Below, piece after piece: positions 1 to 5,116 of a stretch of DNA of 9,363 bases. The DNA comes from SIG440 sp045596485 (GTDB lineage Bacteria > Bacillota > Clostridia > Monoglobales > Monoglobaceae). The notes under the pieces are model-generated. The model was not told where the DNA came from and ran no database searches. It saw only the letters and a list, made by a program, of their open reading frames with translations. A program made the translations under genes and the position numbers. Location of the stretch: contig JAZOCL010000081.1 in the NCBI GenBank assembly GCA_045596485.1, forward strand, positions 1 to 9,363, given 5' to 3'. Numbering within the stretch: position 1 is the first letter of the stretch; every line of letters begins with the position of its first letter.

Positions 1-213
1 TTCAGCAATTTTTCTTGCCTGAGCAAAAAACTCAGGGTCAGAAAATCTATCCTTCAGGTCTGCTGCGAGGCCTATATTCTTCAGCATTTGCGTATCTGCC
101 TCACGGGATGAAAACCGATTTTCGTTTCCCTCAAACAAAACGACCGCCTTTTCAACCTTTTCGGGCTCAAAATCACAAATGCTGTGAAGCCACAGTTCGT
201 ACAAAATTTCCAT
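1..213 (-). CDS. dprA: Probable DNA-processing protein DprA, N-terminal fragment
   Basis: The reading frame starts at an ATG at 213 and stays open for 71 codons to the window edge, so only the N-terminus is present. An AGGA ribosome binding site lies about 10 nt upstream. The peptide opens with MEILYELWLHSI and ends with ARKIAE. This resembles the helical N-terminal region of DprA (Smf), where a hydrophobic 'LWL' start, a helix-hairpin-helix-like segment and an 'A.KILE' helix precede the Rossmann-like domain. DprA binds single-stranded DNA and loads RecA during natural transformation. The diagnostic Rossmann domain lies outside the window, so the call rests on weak N-terminal similarity and on context: it follows a TrmH-type methyltransferase gene by 36 nt on the same strand, probably in one operon. 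Another function is possible. Confidence 0.45.
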   Translation of the reverse strand, partial: MEILYELWLHSICDFEPEKVEKAVVLFEGNENRFSSREADTQMLKNIGLAADLKDRFSDPEFFAQARKIAE

Positions 214-249
214 AAATCATATTCCTAACTTGCAAGAATCAAAGCCTTT

Positions 250-1044
250 TCATAACTTGCTTCCGCAATTTTTTATCCAATGCATTGTTATCCCTGCCGC
301 AACTGCCGCATTAAGAGATTCTGCCAGACCGTCCATTGAGATTCTCACCCGAATTTGTGACCGCTCCAGAAGCTCATCACAAACACCGTGAGCCTCGTTG
401 CCGATTATCACAGCTGTTTTCTCGGGCACTTCAAGAGTCTCAAGAGCCATATCACCGCCGGGAGTGGTGGCAATAACAGAAAACCCCCTGCTCTGGAGCT
501 CGTCAATATCCTGCAGTGAGCAGCCTGTCCTGAATTTCATACGAAAAACAGACCCCATTGTGGAACGCACGGTTTTTGAGCTGTAAATATCTGCACAGCC
601 CTTCATAAGATAAATTCCGTCATAGCCCAGGGCTTCGGCGGTTCTTATTACCGTTCCCATATTCCCGGGCTCTGAAACACCATCCAGAACGACAATGCTC
701 CTGCTGTTTTCGTCGGGCTCAAATTCGTCATCGGTCATATTGGCAACAACCAAAATTCCCTGGGGAGTATCGGTATCGGATATATGGGCAAACACGCTCT
801 CCGATACCAAAAAGACTTTGTCACACACTTTCTCTGCCTTTCTGATAATCTCAGGCTCTTTTTGTGCAAAATCCTCGGTTGCAACCACACAATAAATTCC
901 GTTTTTTGCATAAGCAAATGCCTCAAGGGCAAGCTTTTTGCCCTCTGCCAAAAATTTGCCTTCTTCAAAGCGGGTATTCTTTTTTTTCAAAGCCTTGCAA
1001 AGCTTCACAGTTTTATTATCCTTGCCTGTTATTTTCAGTACCAT
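250..1044 (-). CDS. TrmH/SpoU-family RNA 2'-O-methyltransferase
   Basis: The 264-residue protein is a SPOUT-class methyltransferase that would transfer a methyl group from S-adenosylmethionine to a ribose 2'-OH in rRNA or tRNA. Residues 28-44 (FEEGKFLAEGKKLALEA) fit the SpoU substrate-binding domain. All three SpoU motifs are present: motif 1 at 120-140 with Asn128 and Arg134, motif 2 at 211-221 (AVIIGNEAHGV), and motif 3 at 235-251 with the ESLNAAVAAGI core that forms the trefoil-knot cofactor site. Length and layout match RlmB/YsgA-type 23S rRNA enzymes, but the modified nucleotide cannot be told from sequence. The ATG lies 4 nt after the stop codon of the S-component gene and has only a weak AGG upstream, which suggests translational coupling. 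In B. subtilis a paralogue (ysgA) also lies close to the infC-rpmI-rplT cluster. Confidence 0.9.
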   Translation of the reverse strand: MVLKITGKDNKTVKLCKALKKKNTRFEEGKFLAEGKKLALEAFAYAKNGIYCVVATEDFAQKEPEIIRKAEKVCDKVFLVSESVFAHISDTDTPQGILVVANMTDDEFEPDENSRSIVVLDGVSEPGNMGTVIRTAEALGYDGIYLMKGCADIYSSKTVRSTMGSVFRMKFRTGCSLQDIDELQSRGFSVIATTPGGDMALETLEVPEKTAVIIGNEAHGVCDELLERSQIRVRISMDGLAESLNAAVAAGITMHWIKNCGSKL

Positions 1045-1048
1045 AAGC

Positions 1049-1771
1049 CTACAAGCCCCACGAAACTTCGCTAAACAGTTCTCTTATCTTTTTCAAGAGC
1101 AAAAGACCTGCAAAAATAATCAGTGCCTGAAGCGGAGCAAGAACGATATTGCTCACTATATTATGAGTGATGGCATCTGCCATTTCAGTTGTCAGCGTTT
1201 CGCCCTGCACCATAGGCACAAGCAGAATATTACAAACAACATTTACTGTCAGTTTTGCCCAAAGACATCTCGTATAGGTGTTTTTGTGTGAATAAATAAA
1301 CCGGCCGTAAATCATTCCGCTTATACCCGCAACAAGCATAGAGTTCAGGCTGAATGCCTCGCCCGAATGCATAACAAACGATGTCGCATACTGCAAAATA
1401 CCGAATGCACCGGACAGAATCGGTCCGAAAAGCTTTGCCGCCATAGGCATAATAACCAGCCCGAAATTCAGGCTGATTGCAGGACCCAGCCTGAGGGGTG
1501 CTTCTGTAAGGATGGCATAAACAACAAGCAGAATTCCTGCTGCAAAATAGTTTGTCGGCCTTTTCAGCTTATTCACAACGCGATGTTTTCTTATTCTAAG
1601 AAGATAAAAAAGCAAAGCCGCAAAAACCACGATTACAACATATAGATTTATAATACTCGTAATCCTGAGAAGCGGATGCAACTCAAAGATGATAGGATTG
1701 ACAAAGTTCTCAATGTCATCTAACATTCTGTTGAATCCCGACACAGGATTATAAATTTGTTCTTCGTTCAT
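1049..1771 (-). CDS. ECF transporter S component, probably folate-type (FolT-like)
   Basis: This is a 240-residue integral membrane protein. The ATG at 1771 is chosen because GGAGGA lies 6 nt upstream; a longer frame from 1798 would put that ribosome binding site inside the gene. A first helix covers about residues 42-60 and is followed by a basic stretch (RIRKHRVVNKLKR). The C-terminal 170 residues contain the pattern typical of S components: an LR..P.ISLNFG segment, then a P..A..LFGP..G core, a serine-rich turn, a GMIYGRFIY segment, and two final hydrophobic helices ending in KKIREL. Such proteins bind a vitamin and partner with the shared EcfA1-EcfA2-EcfT module; no energising genes are in this window, as expected for group II ECF systems. 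Folate is the best guess from the overall pattern, but substrate assignment without alignment is uncertain. The N-terminal extension of roughly 70 residues is unusual for the family. Confidence 0.65.
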   Translation of the reverse strand: MNEEQIYNPVSGFNRMLDDIENFVNPIIFELHPLLRITSIINLYVVIVVFAALLFYLLRIRKHRVVNKLKRPTNYFAAGILLVVYAILTEAPLRLGPAISLNFGLVIMPMAAKLFGPILSGAFGILQYATSFVMHSGEAFSLNSMLVAGISGMIYGRFIYSHKNTYTRCLWAKLTVNVVCNILLVPMVQGETLTTEMADAITHNIVSNIVLAPLQALIIFAGLLLLKKIRELFSEVSWGL

Positions 1772-1856
1772 AAAAAGTCCTCCGGTCAAAAAATACACTA
1801 TATAGCAAAGTCTTTCTTTCCTGACGTTTGCAAGGAAGAAAAATCTTTATTGTGCG

Positions 1857-1889
1857 AAAAAGTTATACCGCAAGCACGGTATAACTTTT
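1857..1889 (-). terminator. Intrinsic terminator of the infC-rpmI-rplT operon
   Basis: A perfect 13-bp stem (1858-1870 paired with 1877-1889) encloses a 6-nt loop. On the minus strand it is followed by five Ts that overlap the base of the stem. It lies 11 nt after the rplT stop codon, so it would end the ribosomal-protein transcript before the S-component gene. The 85 nt between this hairpin and that gene contain its ribosome binding site, but I found no clear promoter or riboswitch fold. Confidence 0.85.
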
Positions 1890-1900
1890 CTGGGTAAAAA

Positions 1901-2245
1901 CTATTTAACCTTTTCAACAAGCTTTGCAAAAGCCGCAGGATCTGAAACTGCAATTTCAGCAAGCATCTTTCTGTTGATTTCGATACCATTGTTCTTGAGA
2001 CCGTTCATAAACTTGCTGTAGCTGATACCGTTTGCACGAGCTGCTGCATTGATACGAGCGATCCAAAGCTGTCTGAAGTTTCTCTTTTTCTGCTTTCTGT
2101 CGCGGTAAGCATAAGTAAGCGACTTCATAACTGCCTGGTTGGCAGTTTTGAAGAGTTTGCTCTTTGCTCCTCTGTAACCTTTAGCCAATTTCAATATTTT
2201 TTTACGTCTTTTTCTTGTGTGCATAGCACCTTTAACTCTTGCCAT
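1901..2245 (-). CDS. rplT: 50S ribosomal protein L20
   Basis: The 114-residue protein is highly basic and matches bacterial L20 throughout: it starts MARVKGAMHTRKRRKKILKL, continues with KGYRGAKS, and has the RQLWIARINAAAR and NGISYSKFM segments near residues 59-81. L20 is an early-assembling 23S rRNA-binding protein of the large subunit. In Firmicutes it also represses its own operon by binding the mRNA leader. The length is normal for the family. An AAGGAGT ribosome binding site lies 8 nt before the ATG. It is the last gene of the infC-rpmI-rplT operon, and the hairpin at 1857-1889 follows directly. Confidence 0.98.
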   Translation of the reverse strand: MARVKGAMHTRKRRKKILKLAKGYRGAKSKLFKTANQAVMKSLTYAYRDRKQKKRNFRQLWIARINAAARANGISYSKFMNGLKNNGIEINRKMLAEIAVSDPAAFAKLVEKVK

Positions 2246-2311
2246 ACTTAAAGACTCCTTTCCATTCTAATCATATTTGCGGGCTCAGCCGCTGTAAAAA
2301 GTTCCGCCGCT

Positions 2312-2333
2312 TTGGGCGCAGTGCGCAGCCCAA
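2312..2333 (-). other. Stable hairpin in the rpmI-rplT intergenic spacer
   Basis: The 115-nt spacer between rpmI and rplT holds a GC-rich stem. TTGGGC at 2312-2317 pairs with GCCCAA at 2328-2333, and the stem extends by two GC pairs with one bulged A. No T-run follows on either strand, so it does not look like an intrinsic terminator. It may protect the mRNA or act as a processing site. The spacer also holds a weaker GCGG/CCGC pairing around 2279-2294. No open reading frame is present. Confidence 0.45.
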
Positions 2334-2360
2334 GACTGCAAAACCGAAAAACTGTCGTTT

Positions 2361-2558
2361 TTATTTGTAGGGCATCATGCTCTTGATTGTAGCAGCATTT
2401 GCCTTTGCAAGATAACCTGCTCTTCTGAGCTTTCTTTTTCTCTTTGTGGTCTTCTTGTTGAGGATGTGACTTCTGAAAGCCTTACCTCTTTTGATCTTTC
2501 CGTTCTTTGTAACGCCGAAACGTTTTGCAGCGCCTTTGTGTGTCTTAATTTTAGGCAT
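2361..2558 (-). CDS. rpmI: 50S ribosomal protein L35
   Basis: The 65-residue basic protein has the whole L35 signature: the start MPKIKTHKGAAKRF, the central GKIKRGKAFRSHIL segment at residues 20-33, and the KKTTKRKRKLR stretch before a short C-terminal helix. L35 is a small large-subunit protein that contacts 23S rRNA. AAGGAGA lies 7 nt before the ATG. It is the middle gene of the conserved infC-rpmI-rplT operon, 59 nt after infC. Nothing is unusual in its length or composition. Confidence 0.98.
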   Translation of the reverse strand: MPKIKTHKGAAKRFGVTKNGKIKRGKAFRSHILNKKTTKRKRKLRRAGYLAKANAATIKSMMPYK

Positions 2559-2617
2559 CTTTTATTCTCCTTCCATAAATAACTTTTAAAGCTTTCGTCC
2601 TTATGTGAACCTGAGCT

Positions 2618-3133
2618 TTATGCCTTCTTGGGTGATACAAACATAGCCATGCTTCTTCCCTCAAGTTTGATGTCCTTTTCGACAACGCCGAATTCTGCCA
2701 TAGCATCCTTCACTCTGAGAAGCAACTCTCTTCCGCTTGCGCTGTGAGTAATCTCACGTCCGCGGAAGCGCACAGAAACCTTAACCTTGTCGCCGGCCTT
2801 TAAAAACTTAATTCCCTGATTAACTTTTGTCTGGAAATCGTGTTCGTCGATATTGGGGCTGAGACGGACTTCCTTCACGTCAATGACCTTCTGGTTCTTT
2901 CTCTGCTCCTTTTCCCTTTTGGCAAGCTCAAACTTGTACTTTCCGTAGTCCATAATTCTGCACACAGGCGGTTTTGCCTGAGGCGCAATCTTGACCAAGT
3001 CAAGGTTATGCTCGTCAGCCATTGCCAACGCTTCCTTGACAGAAATCACACCAAGCTGAGCACCGTCGGGACCAATGAGACGGACTTCTTTGTCTTTGAT
3101 TTCTTCGTTAATCATCAACTCTTGCTTAGCTAT
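2618..3133 (-). CDS. infC: Translation initiation factor IF-3 (probable AUA start codon)
   Basis: IF3 binds the 30S subunit, prevents premature 50S joining and rejects non-canonical start codons. The C-terminal part contains every family landmark: the IF3 N-domain with INEEIKDKEVRLIG (residues 8-21), the PPVCRIMDYGKYKFE segment at 55-69, the basic linker with RKNQK, and the C-domain with VKEVRLSPNIDEHDF (86-100) and the RFRGREITH segment (122-130). The frame has no ATG, GTG or TTG at normal distance from the only good ribosome binding site, GGAGGTG at 3141-3147. The codon 9 nt after GGAGG is ATA at 3133, giving a 171-residue protein that begins (M)AKQELMINEE. The first in-frame ATG is at 3115 (165 residues), about 27 nt from the site. 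AUA is chosen because infC uses AUU in E. coli and B. subtilis for autoregulation. The identity is certain; the start is an inference. Confidence 0.95.
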   Translation of the reverse strand: MAKQELMINEEIKDKEVRLIGPDGAQLGVISVKEALAMADEHNLDLVKIAPQAKPPVCRIMDYGKYKFELAKREKEQRKNQKVIDVKEVRLSPNIDEHDFQTKVNQGIKFLKAGDKVKVSVRFRGREITHSASGRELLLRVKDAMAEFGVVEKDIKLEGRSMAMFVSPKKA

Positions 3134-3147
3134 ACCTAAACACCTCC

Positions 3148-3267
3148 AAAAATTTTTGCACCTTTGGAACAAAAAAAGTGCGGAAAGCATAAAAACTCCG
3201 CACTCAAAAAACAAACTCAAAACCCTTTCGCCGTAAGCTGAGGGGAGAAGCGGACCTTCTGCTTTAC
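3148..3267 (-). promoter_or_regulatory. infC leader, probable L20-responsive attenuator
   Basis: About 130 nt separate the predicted transcription start (near 3267) from infC. The first part folds: GTAAAGC (3262-3268) pairs with GCTTAC (3232-3237, one bulged A), enclosing an AGAAG/CTTCT hairpin at 3246-3260. The last part is an intrinsic terminator. TCCGC (3250-3254) plus CTC (3245-3247) could instead pair with GAG and GCGGA in the 5' arm of the terminator, which would open it. This arrangement fits the known L20 leaders of Firmicutes, in which L20 binding favours termination ahead of infC-rpmI-rplT. The family call rests on position and fold, not on a covariance search. Confidence 0.65.
3171..3204 (-). 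terminator. Attenuator terminator inside the infC leader
   Basis: An 8-bp perfect stem (AGTGCGGA at 3197-3204 read on the minus strand, with TCCGCACT at 3177-3184) encloses a 12-nt loop and is followed by an uninterrupted run of seven Ts. It stands between the operon promoter and the infC ribosome binding site, so it can only act as a conditional terminator of the infC-rpmI-rplT transcript. Confidence 0.85.
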
Positions 3268-3273
3268 CGTGAT

Positions 3274-3302
3274 AGTCTATCACACTTCTTCCCTTTTGTC
3301 AA
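3274..3302 (-). promoter_or_regulatory. Sigma-A promoter of infC-rpmI-rplT
   Basis: The -35 box is a perfect TTGACA (3297-3302 on the minus strand), the spacer is 17 nt, and the -10 box is TAGACT (3274-3279). The predicted start is near 3267. The surroundings are AT-rich. This is the strongest promoter in the window and suits highly expressed translation genes. Confidence 0.9.
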
Positions 3303-3352
3303 CAGTTTTTTATATTTTTATTAAATTTGTAAAAGAGTTTTCCAGTTTCCTC

Positions 3353-3381
3353 TTGAATAATCCCAGGATATGTGTTAGAAT
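3353..3381 (+). promoter_or_regulatory. Sigma-A promoter of the four-helix membrane protein gene
   Basis: TTGAAT (3353-3358), a 17-nt spacer and TAGAAT (3376-3381) form a good sigma-A promoter about 35 nt upstream of the start codon, after a predicted start near 3388. It is divergent from the infC promoter, with about 50 nt of AT-rich sequence between the two -35 boxes. Confidence 0.75.
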
Positions 3382-3423
3382 TGGCTTAGAAAAATCGACC
3401 TTTAAGAAAGGATTAATTAAAAT

Positions 3424-3858
3424 ATGTACATCTTCACAAGTACTGTCGTTGAGACAATAAAAACCTTTTGTATATCCGTGCTGTGCTCGGTAATTTTTTC
3501 ATTAATGATATACCGTGATACCGTTATCTTCAACAAGCTTGTCTGCTTTATTCTGAACCTGGCAGCCTTTATTCTCTTTCTGTTTTTGTACTATAAAAGC
3601 TGGTCATCTCTTTATATGCGAACATACACCCGGGCAGAGTATATGGTTCCGGCAGTAGTTTCCTTCTCGGTATACTGCGGAGTTTCAACCTACCTTTACA
3701 TCCTGAAGGCAGGCAACATTTACAGATGGTTCTTCCAGCACACAAGATTTCTTGAACCTATGCTCAACAGCGAATATGCATTTATATCTTTTCTGCTGGC
3801 ACAGGTTCTCACCGCAGCGGTTCTCTTTTTGGTTCCTGTTCTCAATCAGGAAAGATAG
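3424..3858 (+). CDS. Unrecognised four-helix membrane protein
   Basis: The gene encodes 144 residues that I do not recognise as any family. Four hydrophobic segments are clear, at about residues 11-29, 36-57, 74-94 and 117-138. The first loop is short and charged (YRDTVIFNK), the second contains YKSWSSLYMRTYTRAEY, and the third, at 95-116, holds KAGNIYRWFFQHTRFLE with several aromatic and basic residues. There is no signal peptide apart from the first helix and no visible catalytic motif. AAAGGA lies about 11 nt before the ATG, and a matching sigma-A promoter is upstream, so it is expected to be expressed as a single gene. Its 3' end overlaps trmB, which runs the opposite way, by 17 nt. The promoter, ribosome binding site and hydrophobic pattern support a real gene; the function is unknown. 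Confidence 0.75.
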   Translation: MYIFTSTVVETIKTFCISVLCSVIFSLMIYRDTVIFNKLVCFILNLAAFILFLFLYYKSWSSLYMRTYTRAEYMVPAVVSFSVYCGVSTYLYILKAGNIYRWFFQHTRFLEPMLNSEYAFISFLLAQVLTAAVLFLVPVLNQER

Positions 3859-4486
3859 CCGCCTCACATCTGTAGATTGGTTGTCCTTTTTCAGAAAACA
3901 GCTTCTCATATTCGGTCATAACATTACCTTCAAAATTGCTGCTGTGCAAATCGAGGGTAATGTTTTTTAATTTCAACCCAAAATCCGCAAAGGAATTGAG
4001 GGAAAACTCAAATAGCCCGCGGTTATCGGTCTTGAAGTGAATTTCTCCGCCGTCTTCAACAAGCCTTTTGTATATTGAAAGATATTTTTCGTGAGTGAGC
4101 CTTCTTTTTTTGTGCCCCGACTTTGGCCACGGGTCACAGAAGTTAATATAAATCCTTTGAATTTTTGTTTTAGTCTCCATATCACCAAGAGCTTCAGCAT
4201 CACCGGGCACAAACCTCACATTGGCAAGTCCCATTTGCTGAACCTTTTCCATTGCAAGAACCAGCACATCAAGATTCTTTTCAAAAGCAATAAAATTCAC
4301 ATCGGGATTTCGGCGTGCAGTTTCGCTGATAAAGCCGCCCTTGCCACAGCCAATTTCAATGTGAAGTGGCTTGTCCTCATCAAAAACCGCCTTTATGTCG
4401 TGCTTGTATCCCAGAATATCCTTTATCATCAGCTTGGAGCAGCTTTCCATCCGCTCCTCACGGTGTTTTTTTCTTCTCATCCTCAT
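3842..4486 (-). CDS. trmB: tRNA (guanine-N7-)-methyltransferase TrmB
   Basis: TrmB methylates N7 of G46 in the tRNA variable loop using S-adenosylmethionine. The 214-residue protein has the family motifs in order: the SAM-binding IEIGCGKGGF at 43-52, the acidic FEKN at 68-71, GDAEAL at 95-100, the catalytic and tRNA-binding CDPWPKSGHKKRRLTHEKYL at 117-136, and FKTDNRGLFEFS at 151-162, with TEYEKLF near the end. The ATG at 4486 is chosen because GGAGG lies 9 nt upstream and because MRMRRK is the common start of the family; an earlier TTG at 4504 overlaps that ribosome binding site. The length is typical. It has its own promoter at 4543-4571. Its last 17 nt overlap the convergent membrane-protein gene, and no terminator is visible. 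Confidence 0.97.
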   Translation of the reverse strand: MRMRRKKHREERMESCSKLMIKDILGYKHDIKAVFDEDKPLHIEIGCGKGGFISETARRNPDVNFIAFEKNLDVLVLAMEKVQQMGLANVRFVPGDAEALGDMETKTKIQRIYINFCDPWPKSGHKKRRLTHEKYLSIYKRLVEDGGEIHFKTDNRGLFEFSLNSFADFGLKLKNITLDLHSSNFEGNVMTEYEKLFSEKGQPIYRCEAAIFPD

Positions 4487-4509
4487 AGTATTTTTCCTCC
4501 GCAAAATAT

Positions 4510-4533
4510 GCCCCGAAGCAAAGCCTTCGGGGC
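4510..4533 (-). terminator. GC-rich hairpin at the start of the trmB transcript
   Basis: A 9-bp perfect stem (GCCCCGAAG at 4510-4518, CTTCGGGGC at 4525-4533) has a 6-nt loop. On the minus strand it is followed by ATATTTTG, a weak T-tract. It could end transcripts arriving from the peptidoglycan-binding genes upstream. It also lies only 2-3 nt after the predicted trmB start site, so it may instead stabilise the 5' end of the trmB mRNA. Confidence 0.55.
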
Positions 4534-4542
4534 TTTTGAATT

Positions 4543-4571
4543 ATTTTAACAAACAACCTCAAAAAAGTCAA
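4543..4571 (-). promoter_or_regulatory. Sigma-A promoter of trmB
   Basis: TTGACT (4566-4571 on the minus strand), a 17-nt spacer and TAAAAT (4543-4548) make a near-consensus promoter. Its -35 box begins at the base directly after the stop codon of the upstream gene, so trmB can be transcribed independently of the peptidoglycan-binding genes. The predicted start is near 4536. Confidence 0.8.
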
Positions 4572-5105
4572 TCAGTCATTAAAGGTAAATGCGCTGTAAA
4601 CATCGGCAATAATATTCCAGAGCTCACGGTTCACTCGTCCTGCTGTTTCCTTGCCATAGAGCCTTGCAAAGTCCTCCACGGCTTTTTTTGTGTCGGCGTC
4701 AAACACTCCCGAAATCTTTGCCATATGAATATTTTCGTAAATCTTTGCGAGCCGTCTCAGCATAATTTGAAGCACATAAACTTCCTCAAAATCGTCACCC
4801 TCACTGAAATCAGGAATATCCAAGGGATAAACGTGAACGGGGCGGACATTCTTTTCGGCTCTGGCCAGCTCATCAAATGCCTCCACCAATCGGGTCCAGG
4901 TTTCAAAATCCGCCTCTCCTGTGGAAGGCAGACCGAACCTCGTCTGAAAGGCTCTGACCGCCTCACGGGTTTCGGGACCGTATATTCCGTCGGGATTAAC
5001 CAATGGAATTTGATTTATGTACCTTGACAGATATTTGAGATATGTCTGAAGCTCATATATATTGGCCTTTTCATCACGGTGCGAAAAATACAGATTATTG
5101 TCCAT
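4572..5105 (-). CDS. Protein with two peptidoglycan-binding domains
   Basis: The 177-residue protein consists of two PG_binding_1-type three-helix domains. The first, at about 14-80, is canonical: YLKYLSRYINQIPLVNPDG, then IYGPETREAVRAFQ and a GLPSTGEAD..TW end. The second, at about 108-172, is more divergent (ISGVFDADTKKAVEDFARLYG, with ELW at the end). A proline-rich acidic linker (90-106) joins them. There is no signal peptide, no membrane helix and no catalytic domain, so it probably acts as a cell-wall or cortex-binding accessory to the SpoIID-like protein encoded 11 nt upstream. The repeats resemble those of that protein, which suggests duplication. GGAGGA lies 6 nt before the ATG. It is the last gene of the three-gene unit; a link to the spore cortex is inferred from its neighbours. 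Confidence 0.85.
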   Translation of the reverse strand: MDNNLYFSHRDEKANIYELQTYLKYLSRYINQIPLVNPDGIYGPETREAVRAFQTRFGLPSTGEADFETWTRLVEAFDELARAEKNVRPVHVYPLDIPDFSEGDDFEEVYVLQIMLRRLAKIYENIHMAKISGVFDADTKKAVEDFARLYGKETAGRVNRELWNIIADVYSAFTFND

Positions 5106-5116
5106 TTCCGTCCTCC

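Noticed and set aside
784..1291. Overlapping plus-strand frames opposite the methyltransferase and S-component genes.
   Set aside because: The minus-strand products carry complete family motifs; the plus-strand frames have low-complexity, lysine- and phenylalanine-rich sequence with no recognisable domain.
1772..1857. A folate riboswitch or a separate promoter for the S-component gene.
   Set aside because: The spacer is short, no riboswitch-like fold is visible, and the TATATA near 1800 has no -35 partner at proper spacing.
1798..1989. A 63-codon frame on the minus strand overlapping the 3' end of rplT.
   Set aside because: It is out of frame with rplT, runs through the operon terminator and has no ribosome binding site.
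3134..3283. An N-terminally extended IF3 reading frame opening at ATG 3283, or at ATG 3190 in the terminator loop after a GGAG-like sequence.
   Set aside because: 3283 lies upstream of the predicted transcription start, within the promoter. The ATG at 3190 and its GGAG are buried in the terminator hairpin, and the extension is hydrophobic and unlike any IF3. The true ribosome binding site is at 3141-3147.
4091..5027. Two long plus-strand frames opposite trmB and the two-domain peptidoglycan-binding gene.
   Set aside because: They are antisense to genes with clear family motifs, lack ribosome binding sites and do not resemble proteins.
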